A stretch of DNA of 64,000 nucleotides from Actinopolymorpha cephalotaxi. Its GTDB lineage: Bacteria; Actinomycetota; Actinomycetes; Propionibacteriales; Actinopolymorphaceae. Of the stretch, positions 7,925 through 15,870 are shown piece after piece. Under the pieces are notes generated by a model. The model saw nothing but the letters and a program-made list of their open reading frames with translations. It was not told where the DNA came from and ran no database searches. The stretch is from positions 6,656,850 through 6,720,849 of the forward strand of contig NZ_JACBZA010000001.1 of the NCBI RefSeq assembly GCF_013408535.1. The letters run 5' to 3'. Position numbers and translations under genes: made by a program. Positions within the stretch are counted from its first letter, which is position 1, and each line of letters opens with the position of its first letter.

Positions 7925-8839
7925 ATGGCCAACCCGACAGGAACCGGGGCCGAGGAAGCAGGGCCCACAGGTGCGGAATTCACCGGTGCGGAATCAACGG
8001 GACCAGACCCCGCGGGTGCGGTGCCCATGGGAGCCGAGCCCACGGAGGTGGAGCCGGAAGACGCCGAGCTGATCGGCGCGGTGCTGGCCGGTGCCGAGCT
8101 GACCGGGAAGGGCGCGGTCGTCACCGGCGGCTCGCGCGGCATCGGCCGGGCGATCGTCGAGCGCCTGGCCCTCGACGGCGCCGAGGTGGTGTTCAGCTAC
8201 CGGAGCGACGAGGCGGCCGCCACCGAGGTGGTCGCCAAGGTGGCGGCGGCGGGCGGGGTGGCGCACGCGGTACGCATGGACCTCGTCGACCCGGACCAGG
8301 TCCGGGCGCTGTTCGCGGAGGCGGAGCGGCTGCTCACCCGGCTCGACATAGTGGTGCACAACGCGGTCGCGGTGCAGGTCAGCGAACGCGCGACGCTGGC
8401 GCGGACCCGCGACGACGACTTCGACGTGATGGTCACCGCGAACATCCGCGGCGCGTTCGTCGTACTCCAGGAGGCTTCCCGGCGGGTGCGTGACGGTGGC
8501 CGGATCATCACGATCTCCAGCCTCAACACCCAGGTTCCGGTCGCCGGCAACGGGCTCTACCAGGCCGCCAAGGGCGCCGTCGAGCTCCTCACGATCACCG
8601 CGTCCAAGGAGCTCGGCGGTCGCGGGATCACCGCCAACATCGTCTCGCCGGGTGCCACGGACACCGACCTGCTGCACGCGTCGAACCCGCCGGAGGCGCT
8701 CGCCGCGATCCCGAAGATGACGGCGCTCGGCCGCCTCGGCACCCCGGACGACATCGCGAACGTCGTCGGTTTCCTGGCGCGTTCGGAGTCCGGCTGGCTG
8801 ACCGGGCAGAACATCCGCGCCACCGGCGGCCTGCCCTGA
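7925..8839 (+). CDS. SDR-family oxidoreductase with pentapeptide-like N-terminal extension
   Basis: NAD(P)-dependent short-chain dehydrogenase/reductase, 304 aa, classical type. The Rossmann motif TGGSRGIG begins at residue 67; ITISSLNT supplies the catalytic serine, and LYQAAKGAV the YxxxK pair. FabG/FabL-like features near the C-terminus (NIVSPGATDTDLL, LGRLGTPDDIANVVGFLA) suggest a reductase of acyl or small carbonyl substrates. Before the fold, residues 17-61 run in exact five-residue periodicity (AEFTG, AESTG ... AELIG, AVLAG, AELTG), like a degenerate pentapeptide repeat. TAGGTT lies 7 nt before the ATG, so a leaderless transcript is likely. An internal ATG at 8027 would shorten the extension. 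Confidence 0.88.
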   Translation: MANPTGTGAEEAGPTGAEFTGAESTGPDPAGAVPMGAEPTEVEPEDAELIGAVLAGAELTGKGAVVTGGSRGIGRAIVERLALDGAEVVFSYRSDEAAATEVVAKVAAAGGVAHAVRMDLVDPDQVRALFAEAERLLTRLDIVVHNAVAVQVSERATLARTRDDDFDVMVTANIRGAFVVLQEASRRVRDGGRIITISSLNTQVPVAGNGLYQAAKGAVELLTITASKELGGRGITANIVSPGATDTDLLHASNPPEALAAIPKMTALGRLGTPDDIANVVGFLARSESGWLTGQNIRATGGLP

Positions 8840-8880
8840 GGTGGCCGCGCTGATGGGACGTACGCACGTGGGCACGCCGC

Positions 8881-8908
8881 CGGGTCCGCGCCCGGGGAGG
8901 CGGACCCG
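8881..8908. promoter_or_regulatory. Hairpin with the Shine-Dalgarno sequence in its loop
   Basis: CGGGTCCGC (8881-8889) and GCGGACCCG (8900-8908) are a perfect 9-bp stem. The 10-nt loop GCCCGGGGAG contains most of the GGGGAGG ribosome binding site of the next gene, whose GTG follows directly. It could end SDR transcription (there is no T-run) or modulate initiation of the downstream gene. Confidence 0.5.
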
Positions 8909-10210
8909 GTGACGGGGCGCAGCCTGCTGGGTCCGGGCGGGGAGGACGGCGGGCCCGCCGCGAGCGGTCCGGTGCGCCCCGACCCGCGCGGTGAGTATCG
9001 GCAGGAGCCCTACCCGCCCGACCCACCCGGTGACGATCCACCGGACCCGTCCGGCGACGATCCGCCCGATCCTCCCGACCCGCCCGGCAACGACGCACCT
9101 GGTGAAGACCCGCCCGGTGGCGACCTGCTCGACCCGCCTGGTGACGACCCGCCTGGTGACGATCCACCCGACCCACCCGGCCACCTCGACGCCCGACGCG
9201 GCGGGCACCCGAACGGCGTACCGGTCACGATGCGCGCGGCGTACGTCGACCGGCTCGGCCCGGCCGAGGACATCCGGGTGGGCGAACTCGTCGTACCCGC
9301 CCCGGCGCCGGACGAGGTGCTGGTCCGGGTGGAGGCGGTGGCGGTCAACCCGGTGGACACCTACATTCGTTCCGGTCGCTACCGGACCCCGCTGCCGGGG
9401 TTCCCGTTCGTGGTCGGCCGCGACCTGGTGGGCGTGGTCGAGGCGTGCGGCGTCGCGGCGGACGCGTTCGCCCCGGGGCAGCGGGTGTGGACGAACGGAC
9501 TGGGGTACGCCGGACGGCAGGGCGCGGCGGCCGAGTACGCCGTCGTCCCGGTCGACCGGCTCTACCCGCTGCCGGACGGGCTGGACCCGGTCCGGTCGGT
9601 GGCGGTGTTCCACCCGGCGGTCACCGCGTACCTCGGGCTGTTCCGGCACGTCGGCGGCGTCGGCCCCGGCGACACGGTGGTGGTCGGCGGAGCCGCCGGG
9701 AACGTCGGAAGCTGCGTCAGCCAACTCGCCGCGTTCGCCGGTGCCCGGGTGGTCGCCCTGGCCCGGACCGAGGACGCGACCTGGTGCCGCAACCACGGCG
9801 CGGCCGCCGTTGTCGACTACCGCGTGGAGGACCTGCACGACCGGCTGGCCGCGGAGGCGCCCGGTGGTGCGACGGTGTGGTTCGACACCTCCGGGCGAAT
9901 CGACCTGGAGCTCGCGGTGGAGGTGCTTGCCGACCGGGGCGCGGCGGTGCTGGTCGCCGGGCGGCCCGAGCCTTCGGCGCTGCCGGTCCAGCCGTTCTAC
10001 CTGAAGTCGCAGCGCCTGCTGGGATTCGTGATCACCACCGCGCCGGCCGCCGAGCTGGCCGACGCGGCCCGGGTGGTCGGCGCCCACCTCGCCGAGGGGC
10101 GCCTCGACGTACGGATCGGCGAGGTGCTCCCGCTGGACCAGGCCGCCCGGGCACACCAGCTCGTCGAGCACCGCGTGCGCGGCCGGGTGATCCTGGTGCC
10201 GCGGACCTGA
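8909..10210 (+). CDS. Quinone-oxidoreductase-type MDR protein with Pro/Asp-rich N-terminus
   Basis: Zinc-free medium-chain dehydrogenase/reductase of the NADPH:quinone oxidoreductase group. The enzyme domain begins near residue 108 (MRAAYVDRLGP), with the GroES-like half carrying VEAVAVNPVDTYIRSG and a cofactor motif VVVGGAAGNVGS in the middle. Two starts are possible. GTG 8909 has a strong GGGGAGG 8 nt upstream and gives 433 aa; ATG 9230 gives 326 aa, the family's normal length, but has no Shine-Dalgarno sequence. The 107 extra residues are low-complexity (PPDPPGDDPPD-like repeats) with more A/T third positions than usual here. I favour the long form on RBS evidence but am unsure it survives processing. 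It converges with secDF. Confidence 0.75.
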   Translation: MTGRSLLGPGGEDGGPAASGPVRPDPRGEYRQEPYPPDPPGDDPPDPSGDDPPDPPDPPGNDAPGEDPPGGDLLDPPGDDPPGDDPPDPPGHLDARRGGHPNGVPVTMRAAYVDRLGPAEDIRVGELVVPAPAPDEVLVRVEAVAVNPVDTYIRSGRYRTPLPGFPFVVGRDLVGVVEACGVAADAFAPGQRVWTNGLGYAGRQGAAAEYAVVPVDRLYPLPDGLDPVRSVAVFHPAVTAYLGLFRHVGGVGPGDTVVVGGAAGNVGSCVSQLAAFAGARVVALARTEDATWCRNHGAAAVVDYRVEDLHDRLAAEAPGGATVWFDTSGRIDLELAVEVLADRGAAVLVAGRPEPSALPVQPFYLKSQRLLGFVITTAPAAELADAARVVGAHLAEGRLDVRIGEVLPLDQAARAHQLVEHRVRGRVILVPRT

Positions 10211-10245
10211 CCAGCTGCTGCACGGTCAGGCCCGGCACCAGGATC
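10189..10245. terminator. Nested bidirectional terminator
   Basis: The outer stem GATCCTGGTGCC (10189-10200) pairs perfectly with GGCACCAGGATC (10234-10245). The inner stem CCTGACC (10206-10212) pairs with GGTCAGG (10224-10230) and contains the stop codon of the dehydrogenase. It sits between converging genes, so it can serve both. GC-rich with no T-tract, as common in actinomycetes. Confidence 0.7.
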
Positions 10246-10274
10246 CCCTCACCAGCAAAGGGAAGCCGGGCCGC

Positions 10275-12674
10275 CTACACGACGGCGCCCGTACCCGACC
10301 GCTGCGCACGCTTGCGCGCCGCCGTCTCCGGCGACTTCGTACGGGCCCGCGGCGGTCCGGTCCCGCTCCTCGCCTGCAGCTCCACCGCCAGCGGCGTCGC
10401 GGCGAAGGTGGAGGAGTACGTGCCGACGAACAGCCCCACCAGCAACGCGACCGCGAAGTCGGTGAGCGACTCCCCGCCCAGGATGGCCAGCGCGGCCAGG
10501 ATGAACATCGCACCCAGCCCGGTGTTCACCGTCCGCGGCACCGTCTGCAGCACCGCGAGGTTGGCGCTGCGAGCGAACGGCGTCTTCGGGTTGCCGGCCC
10601 ACAGCTCGCGGATACGGTCGAACACCACCACGGTGTCGTTCACCGACAGGCCGACGATGGTGAGCGCCGCGGCGAGGAACACCCCGTCGATCGGTTTGCC
10701 CAGCCAGGCGAACAACCCGGTCACGATCACGATGTCGTGGAACATCGCGAGCATCGCGGCGACGCCGAACGTCCAGCGGAACCGGATCGCGAGATAGGCC
10801 ATCTGCGCCAGCAGCGCCACCCCGAGCGCGATCAGCGCCTTCAGCCGCAGCTCGTTGCCGAGGCTCGGACCGATCAGCTCGTCGCGTTCCTTGCTGACCT
10901 TGCCGCCCAGCTCGCCGAGGGCCTGCTGGATCTCCAGTGCCTGGTCGGTGCTGAGTTTGGCGGTACGGACGGTGATGTTGTCCCCGCTGGACTCCTGCAC
11001 CACCGCGCGCGGGAAGCCCGCGTCGGTGACGGCCTGCCGGGCGGCGTCGACGTCGACCGGCTTGCTGGTGGAGTACTCCACCAGCCGTCCGCCGGTGAAC
11101 TCCACGCCGTAGTCCAGGCCGCGGACCACGATCCCGGCACCGGCCACGATGACCACCAGGGCGCTGAGCGCGAGCCACAGCCGGCCCCGCTTCATCAGGT
11201 CGGGGTTGCGCTCGATCAGCCAGGTGCGGACCCGCCCGATCGAGGCGAGCCCGGTGATGGCCGGGCGGTTGCGCACGAACGTGCGCTTGACCGCCCAGTC
11301 GGTGAACAGCCGCGCCACGATCAGCGCCGACACCATCGAGGCGAGGACACCGATCGACAACGTGACACCGAAGCCGCGTACCGGCCCGGAGGCCAGGAAG
11401 AACAGCAGGCCGGCCGCCAGCAACGTGGTGACGTTGGAGTCGATGATCGCCGACCACGCGCCCTTGTAGCCGCGGGACAGGGCGGTGGACAGGCCCTTCT
11501 GCTGGTTGGCGGCGTACTCCTCCCGGGCGCGTTCGAACACCAGCACGTTCGCGTCGATCGCCATGCCGATGGCGAGGACGAACCCGGCCAGGCCGGGCAG
11601 GGTCAGGGTGGCGCCGAGCGCGACCAGGATGGCGTACGAGATCAGCGCGTAGCAGGCCAGCGCGAACGTGGCCAGCGCGCCCATCAGCCGGTAGACGAGG
11701 ATGATGAACAGGCCGGTGAGGGCCAGGCCGATCGCCGCGGCCTTCGCGCTCGCCTCGATCGCCTCCGCGCCGAGCGTCGGGCCGACGGTGCGCTGCTCGA
11801 TGATCTCGACCGGCACCGGGAGGGCGCCGCCCTTGATCAGCACGGCGAGTTCCTGGGCCGAGGCCTGGTCGAAGTCGCCGGTGATCTGGGTGCTTCCCCC
11901 GCCGATGCCGACGTTGCAGCCGACGCTCGGGTCGACCTGCGGTGAGGAGATCACCTTGTTGTCCAGCACGATCGCGACCCGCCGGGTCGGGTCGCCCGGC
12001 TGGGCGCAGGCGGCCTTGCCGGTGACGTCCTTCCAGGCGCCGCCGCCCTTGCCGTTGAAGTCGATCGTGACGAACCAGCCCGTTCCCTGCTGCGGGTCGG
12101 TCGCGCCGGCGGCGTCCTTCACGCCCTCACCGGTCAGCGCCGACGGGCCGAGGCGCAGCCGCTGGCCGCTCTCGTCGCCGAGGATCCGTTCGCCGGTCTT
12201 GGGCTTCTCCCCCGGCTGTGCGACGCCGATCACCGGGTGGAACGTCAGTTGTGCCGTACGGCCGATGACCTGCTCGGCCTCGCGCGGGTCCTGGACGCCG
12301 GGCAGTTCGACGATGATCCGGCGCTCACCGGACCGGGTCAGGTTGGGCTCGGAGACGCCGAGCGCGTCCACCCGGCGGTTGAGGACCTGCAGGGCACGGT
12401 CGGTGGACTCGGCGTTGGCCTTGGCGGTGGGGCTGTCCCGGGTCTCCAGGACGATCTGGGTACCGCCGCGCAGGTCCAGGCCGAGCCGGGCCGGCGTGCT
12501 GATGGCGAAGTACAACGCGAGGGCGAGGACGCCGAACGTCAGCAGGGCGCGGACGAGTGGAGCGCGGGACCTCGACGGTTTGGACGCGGGTCTGTTCCTG
12601 GAGGTGGACGAGCGGGCGCGCGCCGACGAGCGTGCGGACGCGGATGGGCGTTCGGGCGTGGAATCTCCGGACAC
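10275..12674 (-). CDS. secDF: Fused protein translocase subunit SecDF
   Basis: Single-chain SecD-SecF, 799 aa, an RND-family accessory of the Sec translocon that uses the proton gradient to help export. The N-terminus is Ser/Arg-rich and cytosolic. TM1 (ALLTFGVLALALYFAIS) is followed by LGLDLRGGTQIVLE, the SecD signature; the P1 domain follows, then a five-TM bundle with GMAIDANVLVFERAREE. The SecF half starts near residue 490 with GLDYGVEFTGGRLVEY and contains GLSVNDTVVVFDRIREL. Many actinomycetes also carry separate secD and secF next to yajC; the fused gene's isolation here suggests a paralogue. GTG start. A small secreted-protein gene lies 84 nt upstream on the same strand. Confidence 0.92.
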   Translation of the reverse strand: MSGDSTPERPSASARSSARARSSTSRNRPASKPSRSRAPLVRALLTFGVLALALYFAISTPARLGLDLRGGTQIVLETRDSPTAKANAESTDRALQVLNRRVDALGVSEPNLTRSGERRIIVELPGVQDPREAEQVIGRTAQLTFHPVIGVAQPGEKPKTGERILGDESGQRLRLGPSALTGEGVKDAAGATDPQQGTGWFVTIDFNGKGGGAWKDVTGKAACAQPGDPTRRVAIVLDNKVISSPQVDPSVGCNVGIGGGSTQITGDFDQASAQELAVLIKGGALPVPVEIIEQRTVGPTLGAEAIEASAKAAAIGLALTGLFIILVYRLMGALATFALACYALISYAILVALGATLTLPGLAGFVLAIGMAIDANVLVFERAREEYAANQQKGLSTALSRGYKGAWSAIIDSNVTTLLAAGLLFFLASGPVRGFGVTLSIGVLASMVSALIVARLFTDWAVKRTFVRNRPAITGLASIGRVRTWLIERNPDLMKRGRLWLALSALVVIVAGAGIVVRGLDYGVEFTGGRLVEYSTSKPVDVDAARQAVTDAGFPRAVVQESSGDNITVRTAKLSTDQALEIQQALGELGGKVSKERDELIGPSLGNELRLKALIALGVALLAQMAYLAIRFRWTFGVAAMLAMFHDIVIVTGLFAWLGKPIDGVFLAAALTIVGLSVNDTVVVFDRIRELWAGNPKTPFARSANLAVLQTVPRTVNTGLGAMFILAALAILGGESLTDFAVALLVGLFVGTYSSTFAATPLAVELQARSGTGPPRARTKSPETAARKRAQRSGTGAVV

Positions 12675-12758
12675 GATGGCTCCGAGACGAGGTGACGGGA
12701 CAGGACGCGGACGCCTGCGCGCGAGGCCGCACCGGCTGGTCGGTGCGGTGGTCGCGGA

Positions 12759-13358
12759 TCAGGCTGCGTGCGGTCCCGGTGGAGCCCGGACGCCGGTGCC
12801 GCCGAGGGCGGCCGGCGCGTGACCGGTGCGGTCACCGTCGGTGGAGGTGTGGCCCGCCCGGACGTACGGGTCGGGGCGTTCGGCGGTGACGGCCCAGGTC
12901 GCCGGGTGAGCCGCACCCGGGGCGTGCGCGCTCCCGCGACCGGCGGTGGGCGGGGCCCGGTCGCCGCCGACCGACTTGGCGGTGATGCCGTGCGGGGTGC
13001 GGGTGACCTGAGCCACCGGCTGGGTGTGCCGCGCGGCGCGGGCTGGGGGGACCGCGCGGCGTGCCTGGGCGGTGCGGTCGGCTCGGGTGGCCGACTGCGA
13101 CTGCGACTGCTGTGTACGGCGGGAGGGGGTGCGCTGGCGCTGTTCGGTCGCCGGCGACCCGCTCGCCTGGCCGCTCGCGGTGCTGACCGCGCGGTGGAGG
13201 TTCGCCGCGGCGGGTGCGCCACCGGCGAGCAGGCCGGCACAGACGGCACCGGACAGGAGCAGCCCCACCAGGACGGCGCAGGTCCGCCGGAGCCCGGCGG
13301 GTGGCGTCCGGCCGGCGGGCGGCCCCGTACGCGACACGGCGGTCGACGTGCGCGCCAC
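12759..13358 (-). CDS. Small secreted Arg/Ala/Pro-rich protein upstream of secDF
   Basis: Unrecognised 199-residue protein. The start is GTG 13358, chosen because GGAGGG lies 8 nt upstream. Residues 1-25 are Arg/Pro-rich, then a hydrophobic core (CAVLVGLLLSGAVCAGLLAGG) ends in APAAAN, a plausible signal peptidase site near residue 52. The mature part is low-complexity, rich in Arg, Ala, Pro, Gln and Ser, with no recognisable domain and no cysteines. It precedes secDF by 84 nt in the same direction and may share its mRNA. A TAGACT hexamer on the minus strand at 13525-13530 could be its promoter. Coding status rests on RBS plus signal peptide; a non-coding GC-rich frame is possible. Confidence 0.5.
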   Translation of the reverse strand: MARTSTAVSRTGPPAGRTPPAGLRRTCAVLVGLLLSGAVCAGLLAGGAPAAANLHRAVSTASGQASGSPATEQRQRTPSRRTQQSQSQSATRADRTAQARRAVPPARAARHTQPVAQVTRTPHGITAKSVGGDRAPPTAGRGSAHAPGAAHPATWAVTAERPDPYVRAGHTSTDGDRTGHAPAALGGTGVRAPPGPHAA

Positions 13359-13655
13359 GGCAGGGTCCCTCCGGTCGGGGTCGGTCGGCGGTACGGGTGT
13401 CGGCGGTGCGGTCGGTCGGCGGTTCGGGTTGTGGTGAGGGTGGTGGTACGGGGTGATGCGTGGTGGTTCGGCCGGCCCGCGGCTTTCGGCACCGGCTGCG
13501 GACCAGCGTCCCCGGGAAGTGGCCAGTCTAGGCATGGGTGGGAAGGGCACGCTCTCCCGTGCGGCCCGGCGACGCTCGTCCGGCGGGCGACGTCCGTGCC
13601 GCGTCGGGGCGGTGGCACGATCGACGCAAGGGACGCGGAGCGAGAGGCGGTAGGC
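13359..13655. other. Divergent intergenic region before menB and the secreted protein
   Basis: About 300 bases without a supported gene. It contains GT/CGG-rich repeats (GTCGGCGGT variants, 13380-13430) and a minus-strand TAGACT at 13525-13530 in the context CCTAGACTGG, a candidate -10 for the small secreted protein. Readable frames continuing upstream of menB have no start or RBS and look non-coding. Confidence 0.4.
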
Positions 13656-14606
13656 ATGGCGGTGGGGTCTGCGGGATCGGTTGCCGGAGGTGACCGGGTG
13701 TCGGAGCTGTTCGACCCGGCGGCGTGGAAGCCGGTCGACGGGTTCGACGACCTCACCGACGTGACCTACCACCGGGCGCTGGACCAGGGGACGGTCCGGA
13801 TCGCGTTCCATCGGCCGGAGGTCCGCAACGCGTTCCGGCCGCACACCGTCGACGAGCTCTACCGCGCGCTCGACCATGCCCGCACCACCCCGGACGTGGG
13901 GTGCGTGCTGCTGACCGGCAACGGCCCCTCGCCCAAGGACGGCGGCTGGGCGTTCTGCTCCGGCGGTGACCAGCGGATCCGGGGCCGCTCGGGCTACCAG
14001 TACGCGGACGGGACCGGCGACGCCGCCGGGGGGACGGCCGACCGGGCGCGGCTGGGCCGGCTGCACATCCTCGAGGTGCAGCGGCTGATCAGGTTCATGC
14101 CCAAGATCGTGGTCTGCGTCGTACCCGGCTGGGCCGCGGGCGGCGGGCACAGCCTGCACGTCGTCGCCGACCTCACCCTGGCCAGCCGCGAGCACGCGAG
14201 GTTCAAGCAGACCGACGCCGACGTGGCCAGCTTCGACGGCGGGTTCGGCTCGGCCTACCTCGCCCGCCAGGTCGGGCAGAAGTTCGCCCGGGAGATCTTC
14301 TTCACCGGCCGGGCCTACGACGCGGAGGAGGCGCACCGGATGGGCATGGTGAACGCCGTCGTCCCGCACGCCGACCTCGAACGCGAGGCCCTCACCTGGG
14401 CGCGGGAGATCAACGGCAAGAGCCCCACCGCGCTGCGAATGCTGAAGTACGCCTTCAACGCCGTCGACGACGGACTGGTGGGCCAGCAGCTGTTCGCCGG
14501 TGAGGCGACCAGATTGGCCTACATGACCGAAGAGGCGCAGGAGGGCCGGGACGCGTTCCTGGAGAAGCGTTCGCCCGACTGGTCCGATTTTCCTTTCTAT
14601 TACTGA
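13656..14606 (+). CDS. menB: 1,4-dihydroxy-2-naphthoyl-CoA synthase
   Basis: Crotonase-fold enzyme of menaquinone synthesis, 316 aa. It closes the second aromatic ring, converting o-succinylbenzoyl-CoA to 1,4-dihydroxy-2-naphthoyl-CoA. MenB features are clear: FHRPEVRNAFRPHTVDEL near residue 60, WAFCSGGDQRIRG (oxyanion region), PGWAAGGGHSLHVVADLTLAS, DADVASFDGGFGSAYLARQVGQ with the active-site aspartate and serine, and the terminal SPDWSDFPFYY typical of MenB. ATG 13656 has a purine-rich AGAGGCGG stretch upstream. No other men genes are in the window. The end of the gene, including the stop codon, is duplicated as a 17-bp tandem repeat. Confidence 0.93.
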   Translation: MAVGSAGSVAGGDRVSELFDPAAWKPVDGFDDLTDVTYHRALDQGTVRIAFHRPEVRNAFRPHTVDELYRALDHARTTPDVGCVLLTGNGPSPKDGGWAFCSGGDQRIRGRSGYQYADGTGDAAGGTADRARLGRLHILEVQRLIRFMPKIVVCVVPGWAAGGGHSLHVVADLTLASREHARFKQTDADVASFDGGFGSAYLARQVGQKFAREIFFTGRAYDAEEAHRMGMVNAVVPHADLEREALTWAREINGKSPTALRMLKYAFNAVDDGLVGQQLFAGEATRLAYMTEEAQEGRDAFLEKRSPDWSDFPFYY

Positions 14607-14628
14607 GCCCCTTCTATTACTGAGTCCT
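14595..14628 (+). repeat. 17-bp tandem duplication spanning the menB stop
   Basis: Units 14595-14611 (TTCTATTACTGAGCCCC) and 14612-14628 (TTCTATTACTGAGTCCT) match at 15 of 17 positions and both contain codons for FYY-stop. The duplication adds no residues because the first TGA ends translation. It is unusually AT-rich for this DNA. Confidence 0.75.
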
Positions 14629-14831
14629 TTCCGGACGTCCGTCAGCTCCGCCGCGTTGTGTCGTTGGCCTCTGCGTTCGCAGGACCCGTGGCAGCGGTGT
14701 TTTTGGCGTGCCGATCCCCCGGTCGGCCTAGCGTGGTTCACAAGGATCCGGGGCGGACAACGTGGTCACCCTGGATCCGTTGCGGAGTGGTCGCTGCGTG
14801 GGCTCGAGCCGTCCGGGGGAGGCGCTGCCCT

Positions 14832-15824
14832 GTGCAGGAAGCCGCAGGCGTCTTCGAACGCGCGGGCTCTGCTCTTCGTTACCGGATGGCGGGCCCGGGG
14901 GACGGCCCTGTCGTCGTTCTGGGCGCGGGCCGGTGGCTGGACCACCGGATGTGGGATCCGCAGCTGCCGGAGCTGTGGGCCGCCGGATACCGCACGCTGA
15001 CGTGGGAGTTGCCGTCGCCGCGGCCGGGTGATCGCCATGCCCGCTGGCGGAAACTCCTTGCACGTAAGGAATCTGCGCCGTCGCCCGATGCCGTACCCGA
15101 CGTGTCCGTCCCGGTCGAGTCCGTGCCGATCGACCACGTGCGGACGTATCCCACCCCTGTCGTCAGGGAGAACCTGACGGTACGCGGACTGGCCGAAGCC
15201 CTGCTGGAGTTGGCGGATCGACTCCGCGCGCACCGTCAACTCGCTCTTGTCGGCCACTCCCTCGGCGGCCAGGTGGCCCAGGAGGCCGCGTTCCTGCGCC
15301 CGGAACGGGTGGCCGGGCTGGTCGTCGTCGCCGCCGGTTGCCTCACCCTGCCGCCGCGTTTGGGGGCGATGTTCCGGACCGTGCCGGCGCACCGGTGGGC
15401 GAAGCTCGCGTCGCTCGCCTTCGCGTCGCGGTCGGACGCCCGTATCCGGCACGAGGCCGCCCGCGCGGCCGGGGTCGACGCGGCGACGCAGACCCACGCC
15501 TACACGGCGATGGAGCACCTTGACAAGTCGCGGTTGACACAGGTGTGGCGGGCGGGAGTGACCTCTGCGCACCCCGAGCCCGACTACCGCATCGACCAGC
15601 CGCTGCTGCTCGTACGAGGTGAGTTCGACCGGACGAGCCGGCTCGGCCGGCAGGCGAAACGGTGGCTCGACCGGGACCCGCGGGCGGAGTACGAGGTGCT
15701 GGACAGGGCCGGCTACCTCGCCAACCTGGACAACCCGCGGGCGTTCAACCGGGTGCTGCTGGAGTTCCTGACCGCCCGGCATCCGGTGCCACGGACCCGG
15801 CGGCGAGGGCACCGGGCCGGCTGA
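14832..15824 (+). CDS. Alpha/beta hydrolase-fold protein lacking the usual catalytic histidine
   Basis: A 330-residue alpha/beta hydrolase. The nucleophile elbow GHSLGG has S143, and RGEFD supplies the acid D266. At the place where the histidine is expected, family members read AGHLANLDNP; here it is AGYLANLDNP, with Tyr295 encoded by TAC at 15714-15716. A single transition from CAC would explain it. The protein is otherwise complete, with an Arg/Val-rich insertion between residues 62 and 118. The GTG start is chosen because GGGGGAGG lies 9 nt upstream. It may be catalytically dead, use another base, or be a binding protein. It converges with the ACT-GNAT gene. Confidence 0.82.
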   Translation: MQEAAGVFERAGSALRYRMAGPGDGPVVVLGAGRWLDHRMWDPQLPELWAAGYRTLTWELPSPRPGDRHARWRKLLARKESAPSPDAVPDVSVPVESVPIDHVRTYPTPVVRENLTVRGLAEALLELADRLRAHRQLALVGHSLGGQVAQEAAFLRPERVAGLVVVAAGCLTLPPRLGAMFRTVPAHRWAKLASLAFASRSDARIRHEAARAAGVDAATQTHAYTAMEHLDKSRLTQVWRAGVTSAHPEPDYRIDQPLLLVRGEFDRTSRLGRQAKRWLDRDPRAEYEVLDRAGYLANLDNPRAFNRVLLEFLTARHPVPRTRRRGHRAG

Positions 15825-15870
15825 GCGCCGAGAGCGCGGCCCAGGACTTGCTGCCAGGACCTGCCAGGAC

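Noticed and set aside
7994-10171. 725-codon minus-strand frame opposite the SDR and oxidoreductase
   Set aside because: Antisense shadow; no RBS, and both plus-strand genes have intact family motifs.
12768-13655. N-terminal extension of menB by almost 300 codons
   Set aside because: Low-complexity Arg/Gly sequence with no RBS; MenB begins normally at 13656, and the opposite strand has a better small gene.
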